DNA from: Catellatospora sp. TT07R-123 | GTDB taxonomy: Bacteria > Actinomycetota > Actinomycetes > Mycobacteriales > Micromonosporaceae | Direction of reading: 5' to 3' | Assembly (NCBI RefSeq): GCF_018327705.1 | Contig: NZ_BNEM01000001.1 | Location: 1,488,001-1,552,000, forward strand | Length of the DNA stretch: 64,000 bases | Shown: piece after piece, positions 8,223 to 16,652 of the stretch | How positions within the stretch are numbered: the stretch's first letter is position 1 | Layout: each line of letters begins with the position of its first letter | Notes under the pieces: generated by a model | The model's database searches: none | What the model was told of the DNA's origin: nothing | The model's input: the letters and a program-made list of their open reading frames with translations, nothing else | Translations under genes and position numbers: made by a program

Positions 8223-9136
8223 TGGTCCTCCCGGGTACGCACGATCAGCAGCTGGATGCTCGTGAGGATGAGCAGGATGACCATGAGCCCGATCGACATC
8301 GCGGCCGAGTAGCCCAGGTTGAAGTCGATGAAGCCCGCCCGGTAGATCAGGTAGACCACCGGGATGGTGCTGTTGTCGGGCCCGCCCTGGGTCAGGATGA
8401 AGAACTGGTCGAACGCCAGGTAGCTGCCGATCACGGTCAGGATCAGGACCAGCCCGATCGTCGGCCGCAGCAGCGGCAGCGTGATGGAGCGGAACATCCG
8501 GGCCGGGCGGGCGCCGTCGACCTGGGCCGCCTCGTAGAAGTCCTTCGAGATGGCCTGCATCCCGGACATCAGCAGCAGCATGGTCAGGCCGACGGTCTTC
8601 CAGACCACCAGCACCACGACCACCGCCAGCGCGCTGGAGAAGTCGCTGAACACCGAGACGTTGCCGTCCACCAGCCCCACCCGGCGCAACAGGTCGGGCA
8701 CGATGCCGATGCGGTCGTCGAGCAGCCACAGCGTCAGGTAGCTCGCGGTGGCGAAGCCGATCACCACCGGCATCACGAACGCCGTACGCAGCAGGCCGAC
8801 GCCGCGTCTGCGGTGACGCACCGCCAGCGCCAGCGCGAACCCGACCAGCAGCAGCGCCGCCGTGACGATCACCGTGTAGAGCGTGGTGAAGCCGAGGCTC
8901 TGCCAGAACTGGGTGTCCCCGGCCAGGCGGGTGTAGTTGTCCAGGCCGACGAACGTGCGGTCGCCCAGCAGCGACCAGTCGTAGAACGACATCACCGCGG
9001 TGACGATCACCGGCACCACGAAGATGCCGAGCACGAGCAGGACGGCCGGCAGCACGAACAGCAGCCCGAGCCGCTGGCGGCGGGCCTGCGGTCCGCGCCG
9101 CCGCGGCCGGGTTCCGGCCGATACACTCAGCGCCAT
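8219..9136 (-). CDS. ABC sugar permease, MalF/UgpA-like
   Basis: A 305-residue permease with six predicted helices and the EAA motif YEAAQVDGARPARMFRSITLP. It is the first gene of the minus-strand uptake operon. The promoter region, shared with the divergent lacI-type gene, contains an operator-like site (9155-9168) directly upstream of the ATG, well placed for repression. It is coupled to the second permease by a 4-base overlap. The substrate is inferred only from the linked glycosidase. Confidence 0.9.
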   Translation of the reverse strand: MALSVSAGTRPRRRGPQARRQRLGLLFVLPAVLLVLGIFVVPVIVTAVMSFYDWSLLGDRTFVGLDNYTRLAGDTQFWQSLGFTTLYTVIVTAALLLVGFALALAVRHRRRGVGLLRTAFVMPVVIGFATASYLTLWLLDDRIGIVPDLLRRVGLVDGNVSVFSDFSSALAVVVVLVVWKTVGLTMLLLMSGMQAISKDFYEAAQVDGARPARMFRSITLPLLRPTIGLVLILTVIGSYLAFDQFFILTQGGPDNSTIPVVYLIYRAGFIDFNLGYSAAMSIGLMVILLILTSIQLLIVRTREDQ

Positions 9137-9154
9137 CGTTCGCCTTCCGGTTTA

Positions 9155-9168
9155 CTTAATCGATTTCG
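9155..9168. promoter_or_regulatory. LacI-type operator next to the transport operon
   Basis: CTTAATCGATTTCG contains the perfect 8-base palindrome AATCGATT around a central CG, the hallmark of LacI-family sites. On the opposite strand it reads CGAAATCGATTAAG, matching 11 of 14 bases of the second site at 9254-9267. It lies 19 bp upstream of the permease ATG. Confidence 0.6.
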
Positions 9169-9253
9169 TTGGCCGAACGTTACAGCAGTGCGTCCATCCG
9201 ATGTCAAGAGCATGGGCTGGAGTTTCTGCTACAGTCCCGGCCTGTCCTGTTTA

Positions 9254-9267
9254 CGAAACCGATTAGG
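9254..9267. promoter_or_regulatory. LacI-type operator next to the regulator gene
   Basis: CGAAACCGATTAGG, with a central CG and AACCGATT core, lies seven bases upstream of the regulator's GTG start and overlaps its AGGGAG ribosome binding site. Its similarity to the inverted site at 9155-9168 suggests the regulator controls both divergent units, including itself. Confidence 0.55.
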
Positions 9268-9274
9268 GAGCCCG

Positions 9275-10321
9275 GTGGCCGCAGCGCACAGCTCATCCGC
9301 CCGCGTGACGATCCGCGACGTGGCGTCCGTAGCGGGCGTCTCCACCGCCACCGTCTCCAAGGTGCTCAACGAGCGGCCCGACGTCGGCGCCGAGGTCCGC
9401 CAGCGGGTCCTGGACACCATCGGGCGGCTCGGCTACCGCCCCAACGCCGTCGCGCGCGGCCTGCGCTCGCGCCACACCGACACCATCGCGATCCTCACCG
9501 ACGACCTGGAGGGGATCTTCACCAACGCGCTCATGCGCGGCGTGGAGGACGCCGCCTCGGCGTACGACGTCTCGGTCCTGCTCGCCAACAGCTACGGCGA
9601 CCCCGAGAAGGAGCGCAAGCACCTGCGCCGCCTGCTCGACCGCCAGGTCGACGGGCTCATCATCATGTCCGGCAACCGGGTCCGCCCCCGCTCCGGCCCG
9701 GCGCTGCCGCTGCCCGCGACGCCGTACGTCTTCCTCTACGAGTACGGCACCGCCGAACCCGTGCCCAGCGTGCTGCCCGACGACCGGGGCGGGGCCGCGC
9801 TGGCCGCCCAGCACCTCGTCGACCTCGGCCGCCGCCGCATCGGCTTCATCAACGGACCCGCCTCCTGGGAGGCCACCGCCGACCGGCTCGACGGCCTGAC
9901 CACCACCCTCGCCGCCGCCGGAGTCCCGTTGGAGCCGGCCTTCGTCCGCCACGCCGCCTCCTGGTCACCGGAGGACGGGTACGCCCTGGCCAACGCGCTG
10001 CTGGACGCCCCCGAGCCCCCCGACGCGATCTTCGGCGCCAGCGACGACCTCGCCATCGGCGCGCTCGCCGCGATCCACGAGCGCGGCCTGCGCATCCCCG
10101 AGGACGTCGCCGTCGTCGGCTTCGACGACCGGTCGCTGGCCGTGCACCAGCGGCCGCCGCTCACCACCGTGGCCCTGCCGCTGCTGGAGATGGGGCGGGT
10201 CGCCGGGCAGCGGCTGCTCGACGCCGTCAACGGCGAGCCGCAGCGGCACGAACTGATCCGCGTCCCCTGCGAGCTGCGGGTACGCGCCTCCACCCTGGGC
10301 CGCCAGACCACCGCCGCCTGA
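9275..10321 (+). CDS. LacI-family transcriptional regulator of the sugar operon
   Basis: A 348-residue repressor. An N-terminal LacI helix-turn-helix (VTIRDVASVAGVSTATVSKV, then LGYRPNAVARGLRS as hinge) is followed by a periplasmic-binding-protein-like sensor domain ending in VVGFDDRSLAVHQRPPLTTV. The GTG start at 9275 follows AGGGAG; upstream in-frame codons run through the promoter and are not used. It is divergent from the ABC operon with two matching operator-like sites between them. The inducer is probably the imported sugar or its hydrolysis product. Confidence 0.9.
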   Translation: MAAAHSSSARVTIRDVASVAGVSTATVSKVLNERPDVGAEVRQRVLDTIGRLGYRPNAVARGLRSRHTDTIAILTDDLEGIFTNALMRGVEDAASAYDVSVLLANSYGDPEKERKHLRRLLDRQVDGLIIMSGNRVRPRSGPALPLPATPYVFLYEYGTAEPVPSVLPDDRGGAALAAQHLVDLGRRRIGFINGPASWEATADRLDGLTTTLAAAGVPLEPAFVRHAASWSPEDGYALANALLDAPEPPDAIFGASDDLAIGALAAIHERGLRIPEDVAVVGFDDRSLAVHQRPPLTTVALPLLEMGRVAGQRLLDAVNGEPQRHELIRVPCELRVRASTLGRQTTAA

Positions 10322-10331
10322 CCTCGGCCGG

Positions 10332-11294
10332 TCAGCCCGGCGCGTCCCGGTAGCGGTCCGCAGCCGCGCGCAGTTCCGCCGCGACCCGGCGGCGGATCTC
10401 CGGCGGCGCCAGCACCTCGACGGCGGCGCCCAGCCCGACCAGGGCGGCGCACGCCCAGTGCTCGTTCTCGAACGGGACGGTCAGGTCGAGCTCCGCCGGG
10501 GCCGTCAGCGGCACCAGCGGCTGCCCGTGCACCGGCACGGCCCGCCGCAGCCGCGGCAGCGCCCGAGGCTCGACGCGGACCGTCACCTCGACCGCCGTGA
10601 CCTCCCGCTCCAGTTCACGGCGCGCCTGCGCCCAGACCTCGGCCAGGTCGAACCCGTCCGGGCGGACCACCGGCCCGTCCAGCGGCTCCACCGTCGCCAC
10701 CCGCGACACCCGGTACGTCCGCCGCCGCCCGTCCCGCAGCGCCACCAGGTACCAGTCGCCCGCGGCGAGCACCAGCCCCAGCGGATCGACCTCCCGGTCG
10801 GCGGCCTCGCCCGCGCGCACGTAGCTGATCCGCACCCGCCGGTCGCGCCACACCGCCTCGGCCAGTTCGGTCAGGCAGGGCACCGGCTCGGGCGTGCCGT
10901 ACCAGCGGTACGGGTCGAGGTGGAACCGCTCCACGCTGCGGGCGGCCCGCTCCCGGGCGGCGCCGGTGAGGCTGGCCCAGACCTTGATCCGGGCGCCCTC
11001 CAGCATCTCGCCGAGCCCCAGTTCCCGCGCCGGGCCCGCGAGCCCGAGGAAAGCCAGCGCCCCGGCCTCGTCCAGGCCGACCCCGGTCAGCCGGGTGCGG
11101 TAGCCGCCGTCGAGCCGGTACCCGCCCGCAGGTCCCCGTACGGCGCGCACCGGGATGCCGTTGGCCAGCAGCGCCTCGACGTCGCGCTGCACGGTGCGCT
11201 CGCTGACCTCCAGCAGCCGGGCCAGGTCCCCGCCGCTGGCCTGACCGCGGACTTGCAGGTGCAGGAGCAGGGTCATCATCCGGGCCGCACGCAT
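10332..11294 (-). CDS. HTH-11/WYL-domain transcriptional regulator
   Basis: A regulator of about 320 residues. It has an N-terminal winged helix of the DeoR/HTH_11 type (GGDLARLLEVSERTVQRDVE, PVRAVRGPAGGYRL), a central WYL domain (VDPLGLVLAAGDWYLVALRDG, RTYRVSRV) and a C-terminal WCX-like part. The start at 11294 (MRAARMM) fits the family better than the ATG at 11321. It is divergent from the VOC gene with about 100 bp between them, so that gene is its likely target. It converges with the LacI gene, whose stop is 10 bp away. Confidence 0.85.
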   Translation of the reverse strand: MRAARMMTLLLHLQVRGQASGGDLARLLEVSERTVQRDVEALLANGIPVRAVRGPAGGYRLDGGYRTRLTGVGLDEAGALAFLGLAGPARELGLGEMLEGARIKVWASLTGAARERAARSVERFHLDPYRWYGTPEPVPCLTELAEAVWRDRRVRISYVRAGEAADREVDPLGLVLAAGDWYLVALRDGRRRTYRVSRVATVEPLDGPVVRPDGFDLAEVWAQARRELEREVTAVEVTVRVEPRALPRLRRAVPVHGQPLVPLTAPAELDLTVPFENEHWACAALVGLGAAVEVLAPPEIRRRVAAELRAAADRYRDAPG

Positions 11295-11395
11295 CCGCCG
11301 ATGTTCGCACGTATACGACAAAAGATGTCGGGTATCCGGGCGATAGTTCTCCGCGAAGGCACCGGATCCGGTGCCTCGACGGAAGGGAAGACGAC

Positions 11396-12067
11396 ATGGT
11401 CCAGGTCACCGGCGCACCGATCCGGCCCCGGCAGTTCCACGAGGCCGACGGCACCGGCGACTGGCGGGTCACCGGCGAAGGCGCCTGCGCCTGCTACCGC
11501 ACCGGCTCGCTCGCCGAGGCGCTGCGCCTGGCCACCGCCATCGGCGCGCTCGACCTCGGCGGACTCGTCCCCGACCTGGACCTGCGCGGCGGCGAGCTGA
11601 CGGTCCGGCTCATCACCGTCACCGACGACTACTACGGTCTGACCGACGCGGACCTGGCCGCCGCCCGCCTGATCGCCGAACTGGCCCGCGAGCTGGGCGC
11701 CGTCGCCGATCCGACCGCGCCGCAGACGGTGCAGGTGACGATCGACGCGCTGGTGGGGCCGCAGGTGGTGCCGTTCTGGCGGGCACTGCTCGGGTACGCC
11801 GACCGGGCGGGCAGTCCTGAGGACCTGATCGACCCGCGCCGCCGCGGCGCGCCGTTCTACTTCCAGCAGATGGACACGCCCCGGCCGCAGCGCAACCGGG
11901 TGCACGTGGACGTGTGGGTGCCGTACGACCAGGCCGAATCGCGCCTCGCGGCGGCGCTGGCGGCAGGCGGCCACCTGCTCACCGCCGAACACGCCCCCTC
12001 CCACTGGGTACTCGCCGACCCCGAAGGCAACGAGGCCTGCCTCGCCACCGCCGGCTGCCCGTCCTAG
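11396..12067 (+). CDS. Two-domain protein: PhhB-like N-terminus fused to VOC domain
   Basis: A 223-residue protein. The first about 110 residues resemble the pterin-4a-carbinolamine dehydratase fold (DWRVTGEGACACYRT, PDLDLRGGELTVRLITV, GLTDADLAAARLI), but the usual catalytic His pair before PDLDLR is absent. The second half is a glyoxalase/bleomycin-resistance (VOC) domain: VQVTIDALVGPQVVPFWRALLGY, RVHVDVWVP, WVLADPEGNEACLA. It may bind a small molecule or metal; no reaction can be assigned. It is divergent from the WYL regulator, and a long palindromic repeat begins at its stop codon. Confidence 0.8.
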   Translation: MVQVTGAPIRPRQFHEADGTGDWRVTGEGACACYRTGSLAEALRLATAIGALDLGGLVPDLDLRGGELTVRLITVTDDYYGLTDADLAAARLIAELARELGAVADPTAPQTVQVTIDALVGPQVVPFWRALLGYADRAGSPEDLIDPRRRGAPFYFQQMDTPRPQRNRVHVDVWVPYDQAESRLAAALAAGGHLLTAEHAPSHWVLADPEGNEACLATAGCPS

Positions 12068-12145
12068 ATCAGCCAAGTTGCCGGGCAATCGGGCGTAATC
12101 CGGGGCCCGATACCCCCGATTGCCCGGCAACTTGCGCGATCTTGA
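12066..12145. repeat. Palindromic intergenic element, family A copy 1
   Basis: Perfect 20-base arms at 12074-12093 (starting CAAGTTGCCGGGCAA) and 12115-12134 flank a 21-base loop. The flanks AGATCAGC and GATCTTGA extend the symmetry imperfectly. The same core and flanks recur at 15495-15572. It begins at the VOC stop codon and could serve as a terminator for that gene and the convergent hydrolase gene. Confidence 0.75.
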
Positions 12146-12198
12146 CGGCCGCGCACCGCGCTCACGCCGGGCGGGGCGGAGGGGCTGGGGTGGGTGGG

Positions 12199-12726
12199 TC
12201 AGGGGTGCAAGGCGTGGAGCAGGGCGAGGCCTTCGGGCCAGGAGCCGAGGTTCGAGTCGGCGTTGAGGTGGCCGCCGCCGGGGACCACGACCAGTCGCGA
12301 GCCCCACGCGGCCGCGAACTGCTCGCTGCGCGGCAGCGCCGCCCACGGGTCGTCGTCGCCCGCCACCACGATGCTCGGGAACGGCAGCCGGGCCAGCGGG
12401 ATCGGCCGGAAGTTGTACAGCGGCGGGACGTCGGCGGTGTCGATGTCGGCCGGGGCGACCAGCAGCGCACCGGCCACCTTGGCCGTGTCGGCGCCGGAGG
12501 CGGCCCAGTGCGCGACGGTGACGCAGCCGAGGCTGTGCGCGGCCAGCACGACCGGGCCGGTCGCGGCCGCGATCGCCGCGCCGAGGGTACGCACCCAGTC
12601 CGCCACCAGCGGCGTGAACCAGTCGTCCTGCTCGACCCGGACGAACCCGTGCTCGCGCTCCCAGGCACTCTGCCAGTGCGCGGGGCCGGAGTTCTCGAAA
12701 CCGGGCAGGATCAGCACGCTCGTCAC
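12199..12726 (-). CDS. RBBP9/YdeN-family alpha/beta hydrolase
   Basis: A compact 175-residue serine hydrolase. VLILPGFENSGPAHWQSAWE is the RBBP9/YdeN N-terminal signature, HSLG holds the nucleophile, DDDPW carries the acid and GGGHLNADSNLG the histidine. Cytoplasmic; no signal peptide. The natural substrate is unknown across the family. It follows the MarR gene on the same strand with 60 bp between, so the two may be cotranscribed. Confidence 0.85.
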   Translation of the reverse strand: MTSVLILPGFENSGPAHWQSAWEREHGFVRVEQDDWFTPLVADWVRTLGAAIAAATGPVVLAAHSLGCVTVAHWAASGADTAKVAGALLVAPADIDTADVPPLYNFRPIPLARLPFPSIVVAGDDDPWAALPRSEQFAAAWGSRLVVVPGGGHLNADSNLGSWPEGLALLHALHP

Positions 12727-12786
12727 GGATGCCAGCCTAGGCAGCGCGGACCGGGGCGGTCCACGTCCTGTTGATCACATGCGCCC

Positions 12787-13278
12787 TCAGCGTACGGCGG
12801 CGAGCAGGTCGCGCAGCAGCTCGGCCAGGCGGCGGGCGTCGGCGGGCGGCAGCTTGGCCAGGATCTCCCGCTGGAGCTCCAGCCCGGCCGCGACGGCGCG
12901 GTCGACGGTGTCCTTCCCCGACGGCGTGAGCCGCACCCGCAGCGAGCGGCGGTCGTCGGGGTGGGGCTGCCGCTCCACCAGCCCCGCCCGCTCCAGCCGG
13001 TCCAGCCGGCCGGTCATGCCGCCGGTGGTGAGCATGAGCGTGTCCGACAGCTGCTTGGGCGACAGGGTGAACGGCTCGCCCGAGCGCCGCAGCGTGGCCA
13101 GCACGTCGAACTCGGCCCGGCTGATGCCGAAGGGCTGGTAGACCCGCTCGACCCGCTCCCCCATCGCCGCCGCGATGCGGTAGACGCGGCCGAACAGCTC
13201 CATCGGCAGCAGCTCGCCGAGGTCGGGGCGCTCGGCGCGCCACTGGTCGCCGATCGCGTCCACACCGTCTGCGTGCAT
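12787..13278 (-). CDS. MarR-family regulator of the adjacent exporter pair
   Basis: A 163-residue winged-helix MarR protein. Dimerisation helices flank a DNA-binding core with FDVLATLRRSGEPFTLSPKQL, MTGRLDRLERAGLVER and the wing HPDDRRSLRVRLT. It is divergent from the MFS gene, and the intergenic region carries palindromic sequences that could be its operator. By family precedent it would repress the exporters until a toxic ligand binds; this is inference from context. Confidence 0.88.
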   Translation of the reverse strand: MHADGVDAIGDQWRAERPDLGELLPMELFGRVYRIAAAMGERVERVYQPFGISRAEFDVLATLRRSGEPFTLSPKQLSDTLMLTTGGMTGRLDRLERAGLVERQPHPDDRRSLRVRLTPSGKDTVDRAVAAGLELQREILAKLPPADARRLAELLRDLLAAVR

Positions 13279-13304
13279 GCGGCCAGTATGCCATGCCTCA
13301 CAGT

Positions 13305-13349
13305 CAAGTAAGTATCTTGACGCTAACTAGCTTAGTGCTAAGTTACTTG
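13305..13349. promoter_or_regulatory. Divergent operator region between MarR and MFS genes
   Basis: The stretch holds an outer inverted pair CAAGTAA (13305-13311) and TTACTTG (13343-13349), plus an inner palindrome CTTAG-TG-CTAAG at 13331-13342. It is markedly AT-rich against its surroundings and lies between the two divergent starts, as expected for a MarR operator and overlapping promoters. Confidence 0.5.
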
Positions 13350-13374
13350 CAGACAACCTATTGGGGAGGACGTC

Positions 13375-14652
13375 GTGAGACGGGTGCCGGGAGAGCGGGC
13401 GCTGATCGCGGGCATGCTGGTGGACGCGGTCGGCTCGGGGATGTACGTCCCGTTCAGCCTGATCTTCTTCCAGCGGGTGACCGGCCTGCCGCTGACCGCC
13501 ATCGGCGCCGTGCTGACCGGAGCCGGCCTGGTCGGCATGGCCGGGCTGCCGCTGGCCGGGCTGGCTGTCGACCGGTTCGGCGCGCACCGCAGCCGCCAGG
13601 CCGTATACCTGCTCCGAGCGCTGGGCTTCGCCGCGTTCCCGCTGGGCACCAGCCTGCCGGCGTTCGCCGCGATCGCCACCCTCACCGCCGCCGGGGACCG
13701 CGCCTTCCCCGCAGTGCAGCAGGCGCTCGTCGGCGAGATCGCGCAGGGCGCGCACCGCGACCGGTTGATGGCGCTGACCCGCAGCGTCCGCAACGGCGGG
13801 CTGGGCGCGGGAGCGCTGCTGGCCGCCGGGGTGGTCGCGTTCGCCGGGGACCGCGGCTTCGTCCTCGCGGCCTGGCTCAACGCCGCCAGCTTCCTGGTCG
13901 CGGCGCTCCTGTCGGCCCGGGTCCGCAGCGCGCGGGCGGCCACCCCGGCGGTCCGGGCGCGGGCCACCTACCGCACCGTGTTCGGCGACCGGCCGTACGC
14001 GGCACTGACCGGCGCGAACTTCCTCATCGCACTCGGCTACGCGGCGCTGACGCTGCTGCTGCCCGCGTACGCCGTCAGCCGCCTCGACCTGCCCGCCACC
14101 ATCGCCGGGCCGCTGTTCGCCGTGAACACCGCGCTGTGCGCGTTCGCCGGGGTGCCGGTCGGGCGGCTCACCCGCCGGTACGCCCGCCGCACCCGGGTCG
14201 CCGCCGCGGGAGCGCTGCTGTTCAGCGCCGCCTTCCTCGGGTACGCCCTGCTGGAGCTGCTCCCCCGTCCGGCGCTGCCGGTCGGCCTGGTCGCGATGCT
14301 CGTCCTCTACACCGCCGGCGAGCTGGTGCACAGCCCCAGCGCGGGCGCGCTGTCGGTCGGCGCCGCTCCCGAGGCCGCCCGGGGCCGCTACCTGGCCACC
14401 TACCAGCTGTCCTGGGCGCTGTCGTCGACGATCGCGCCGTCGCTGTTCACCGCGCTGCTGGCCGCCGACGGGCGGCTGCCGTGGCTGGTCCTGGCCGCGA
14501 GCACCGCGCTGGGCGCGGCCGTCCTGGTCCGGCTGGAGCGCACCCTGCCGCAGGCTGCCGTGTACACCGACCCACAACCCGTCCCGGCGCCCGTCCCAGC
14601 GCCCGCACCGGTGGCCGTGACGGTCCGCACCCTGGCCGGAGCGGCACGATGA
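13375..14652 (+). CDS. MFS transporter, probable drug exporter
   Basis: A 425-residue major facilitator protein with about 12 hydrophobic segments and an N-terminal half resembling proton-coupled exporters (LPLAGLAVDRFGAHRSR is the loop 2-3 motif). The C-terminal tail is Pro/Val/Ala-rich. The GTG start at 13375 has GGGGAGG upstream. It is coupled to the EamA gene by an ATGA overlap and divergent from a MarR regulator, suggesting inducible efflux; the substrate is not predictable. Confidence 0.85.
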   Translation: MRRVPGERALIAGMLVDAVGSGMYVPFSLIFFQRVTGLPLTAIGAVLTGAGLVGMAGLPLAGLAVDRFGAHRSRQAVYLLRALGFAAFPLGTSLPAFAAIATLTAAGDRAFPAVQQALVGEIAQGAHRDRLMALTRSVRNGGLGAGALLAAGVVAFAGDRGFVLAAWLNAASFLVAALLSARVRSARAATPAVRARATYRTVFGDRPYAALTGANFLIALGYAALTLLLPAYAVSRLDLPATIAGPLFAVNTALCAFAGVPVGRLTRRYARRTRVAAAGALLFSAAFLGYALLELLPRPALPVGLVAMLVLYTAGELVHSPSAGALSVGAAPEAARGRYLATYQLSWALSSTIAPSLFTALLAADGRLPWLVLAASTALGAAVLVRLERTLPQAAVYTDPQPVPAPVPAPAPVAVTVRTLAGAAR

Positions 14653-15566
14653 GATTCCTGCTGACCGCCCTCGCGCCGCTGACCTGGGGCACCACCTACA
14701 TCGTCACCACCGAGCTGCTGCCGCCCGACCGGCCGCTGCTGACCGGGGCGCTGCGGGCCCTGCCCGCCGGGCTGCTGCTGCTCGCCGCCGTACGCACCCT
14801 GCCGCACGGCTCCTGGTGGTGGCGGGCCGCCGTGCTCGGCACCCTCAACATCGGCGCGTTCTTCCCGCTGCTGTTCCTGGCCGCATACCGCCTGCCGGGC
14901 GGGGTGGCCGCGGTGCTCGGCTCGGTGCAGCCGCTGATCGTCATCGGACTGTCCGCCGCACTGCTCGGCCAGTCGGCCCGCCCCCGCGCCGTGGCCGCCG
15001 GGCTGCTCGGCGTGGCCGGGGTGGCGCTGGTGGTGCTGCGGCCGCAGTCGGCCGGGTTCGACGCCCTGGGCCTGGTCGCCGGGCTGGCCGGGGCCGCCGC
15101 CATGGGCGCCGGGACGGTGCTGGGCAAGCGCTGGGGCAGGCCCGACGGCGTCGGCCCGTTGACCCTCACCGCATGGCAGCTCACCGTCGGCGGCCTGCTC
15201 ATCACCCCGCTCGCGCTGGCCGTCGAAGGACTGCCGCCGCACCTGACCACCACCAACCTCGCCGGGTACGGCTACCTCGCGACCGTGAACACCGCGGTGG
15301 CCTACTGGCTGTGGTGGCGCGGGCTGGACCGGATCCCGGCCGCCTCGGCGGCGTTCCTCGCCCTGCTCAGCCCGGTCACCGCCGTCACCGTCGGCTGGCT
15401 GGTGCTGGACCAGTCACTGACCGCCGTACAGCTCGCGGGAATGGCCCTGGCCCTGACCGCCACCGCCGCCGGCGCCCTCACCGCCGCGCCGAAGACCAGC
15501 CAAGTTGCCGGGCAATCGGGCACTGAACAGCCCCGGATTCGCCCAGTTGCCCGGCAAGTCAGCTGA
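14649..15566 (+). CDS. EamA/DMT-family transporter
   Basis: A 305-residue protein with ten hydrophobic segments in two EamA repeats: TWGTTYIVTTELLPPDRPLLTGALRA in the first, ATVNTAVAYWLWWRGLDR and ASAAFLALLSPVTAV in the second. The start ATG overlaps the MFS stop by four bases, so the two exporters are made together. The last about 22 residues (from KTSQVAG) are encoded by a copy of palindromic element family A. The original C-terminus has therefore probably been replaced by the repeat, with a stop inside the element. Confidence 0.88.
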   Translation: MRFLLTALAPLTWGTTYIVTTELLPPDRPLLTGALRALPAGLLLLAAVRTLPHGSWWWRAAVLGTLNIGAFFPLLFLAAYRLPGGVAAVLGSVQPLIVIGLSAALLGQSARPRAVAAGLLGVAGVALVVLRPQSAGFDALGLVAGLAGAAAMGAGTVLGKRWGRPDGVGPLTLTAWQLTVGGLLITPLALAVEGLPPHLTTTNLAGYGYLATVNTAVAYWLWWRGLDRIPAASAAFLALLSPVTAVTVGWLVLDQSLTAVQLAGMALALTATAAGALTAAPKTSQVAGQSGTEQPRIRPVARQVS

Positions 15567-15572
15567 TCTTGA
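15495..15572. repeat. Palindromic element, family A copy 2, overlapping the EamA 3' end
   Basis: It shares AGCCAAGTTGCCGGGCAATC at the left and TGATCTTGA at the right with the copy at 12066-12145, but its loop differs. The inner arms TTGCCGGGCAA (15505-15515) and TTGCCCGGCAA (15547-15557) pair perfectly. It lies between convergent genes, and the EamA stop codon (15564-15566) is inside it. Confidence 0.7.
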
Positions 15573-15585
15573 GGGGTGCGGCGGG

Positions 15586-16566
15586 TCAGGGCCGGAGGTC
15601 GAGGCCCGCAGCCCGGTAGACGGCGTCGATGACGGTCATGTTGGCGACCGAGTCGGCGGGCGGGGTGAGCACCGGGGCGCCGCGCAGGACCGCGTCGGCG
15701 AAGGCCCGCAGCTGGTGGGTGTACGTCGCCTCGCCCGGCACCTTCTCCACCGTGCGCCGCCCGTCGCGCACCAGCGTGAACCGGGGCCACACCGACGGCA
15801 TCAGATACATCGGGATGCGGATCGAACCGCGCTCGCCCTCGACGAAGGCGGCGAAGTCGAGCAGCTTCGACGACCACATGCTGGCCGTCATCTGCCCGGT
15901 CGCCCCGCCCTCGAACCGGAACTGCGCCGTCATCGCCCGGTCCACCCCGGGCGAGCGCAGCTTCGCCGCCGCCGACACCACCTGCGGCTCGCCCCCGCCC
16001 AGCAGCCGCAGCACGTGGATCGCGTAACAGCCCGCGTCCATCGTCGCGCCCCCGGCCAGGGCCAGGTTGTACCGGATGTCGCCGAAGCGCGGCAGCGGGA
16101 AGCACATCGCCGAGCGCACGTGCCGCACCGGCCCGATCGCGCCCTCGGCCAGCAGCTGCTCGACCCGCCGGATCAGCGGGTGATACCGGTAGTGGAACGC
16201 CTCCATCACCACCAGCCCGGACCCGTCGGCGGCCGCCTGCACCCGCCGGGCCTGCTCGGCGTTGCTGGTCAGCGGCTTCTCGCACAGCACGTGCTTGCCC
16301 GCCGCCAGCGCCCGCAGCGTCCACTGCTCGTGCAGCCCGTTGGGCAGCGGGATGTACACCGCGTCCAGCTCGGGATCGGCCAGCAGCGCCTCGTAGTCCC
16401 GGTGCACCACGGGCACACCGTGCTTGGCGGCGAACTCGCGGGCCCTGCCGGGATCGCGGGCCGCCACCGCCGCGACCGTCACCTCGGGGACCGCCCGCGC
16501 CGGGTTCACGATGCCGTTGCGGTTGATCCGGGCGGCGCCGAGGACACCGATACGCAGCTGATCCAT
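15586..16566 (-). CDS. Gfo/Idh/MocA-family oxidoreductase
   Basis: A 326-residue NAD(P)-dependent oxidoreductase. The N-terminal Rossmann fold begins IGVLGAARINRNG, and the conserved EKP of the family is in HVLCEKPLTSNAEQA. The substrate-binding half has MEAFHYRYHPLI and GGATMDAGCYAIHVLRLL. The start at ATG 16566 is preferred, since longer starts add an atypical basic leader. Related enzymes act on sugars, inositols or dihydrodiols. No linked pathway genes are visible; it ends 20 bp from the convergent EamA gene. Confidence 0.85.
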   Translation of the reverse strand: MDQLRIGVLGAARINRNGIVNPARAVPEVTVAAVAARDPGRAREFAAKHGVPVVHRDYEALLADPELDAVYIPLPNGLHEQWTLRALAAGKHVLCEKPLTSNAEQARRVQAAADGSGLVVMEAFHYRYHPLIRRVEQLLAEGAIGPVRHVRSAMCFPLPRFGDIRYNLALAGGATMDAGCYAIHVLRLLGGGEPQVVSAAAKLRSPGVDRAMTAQFRFEGGATGQMTASMWSSKLLDFAAFVEGERGSIRIPMYLMPSVWPRFTLVRDGRRTVEKVPGEATYTHQLRAFADAVLRGAPVLTPPADSVANMTVIDAVYRAAGLDLRP

Positions 16567-16652
16567 GGCGACAGCGTGGCAGGCCCGCCGCGGGAAGCAC
16601 CAAGGGGGTCTGCGACTCCTACCGTGTTTCGAGCAAACACCCATAGGCTCGG

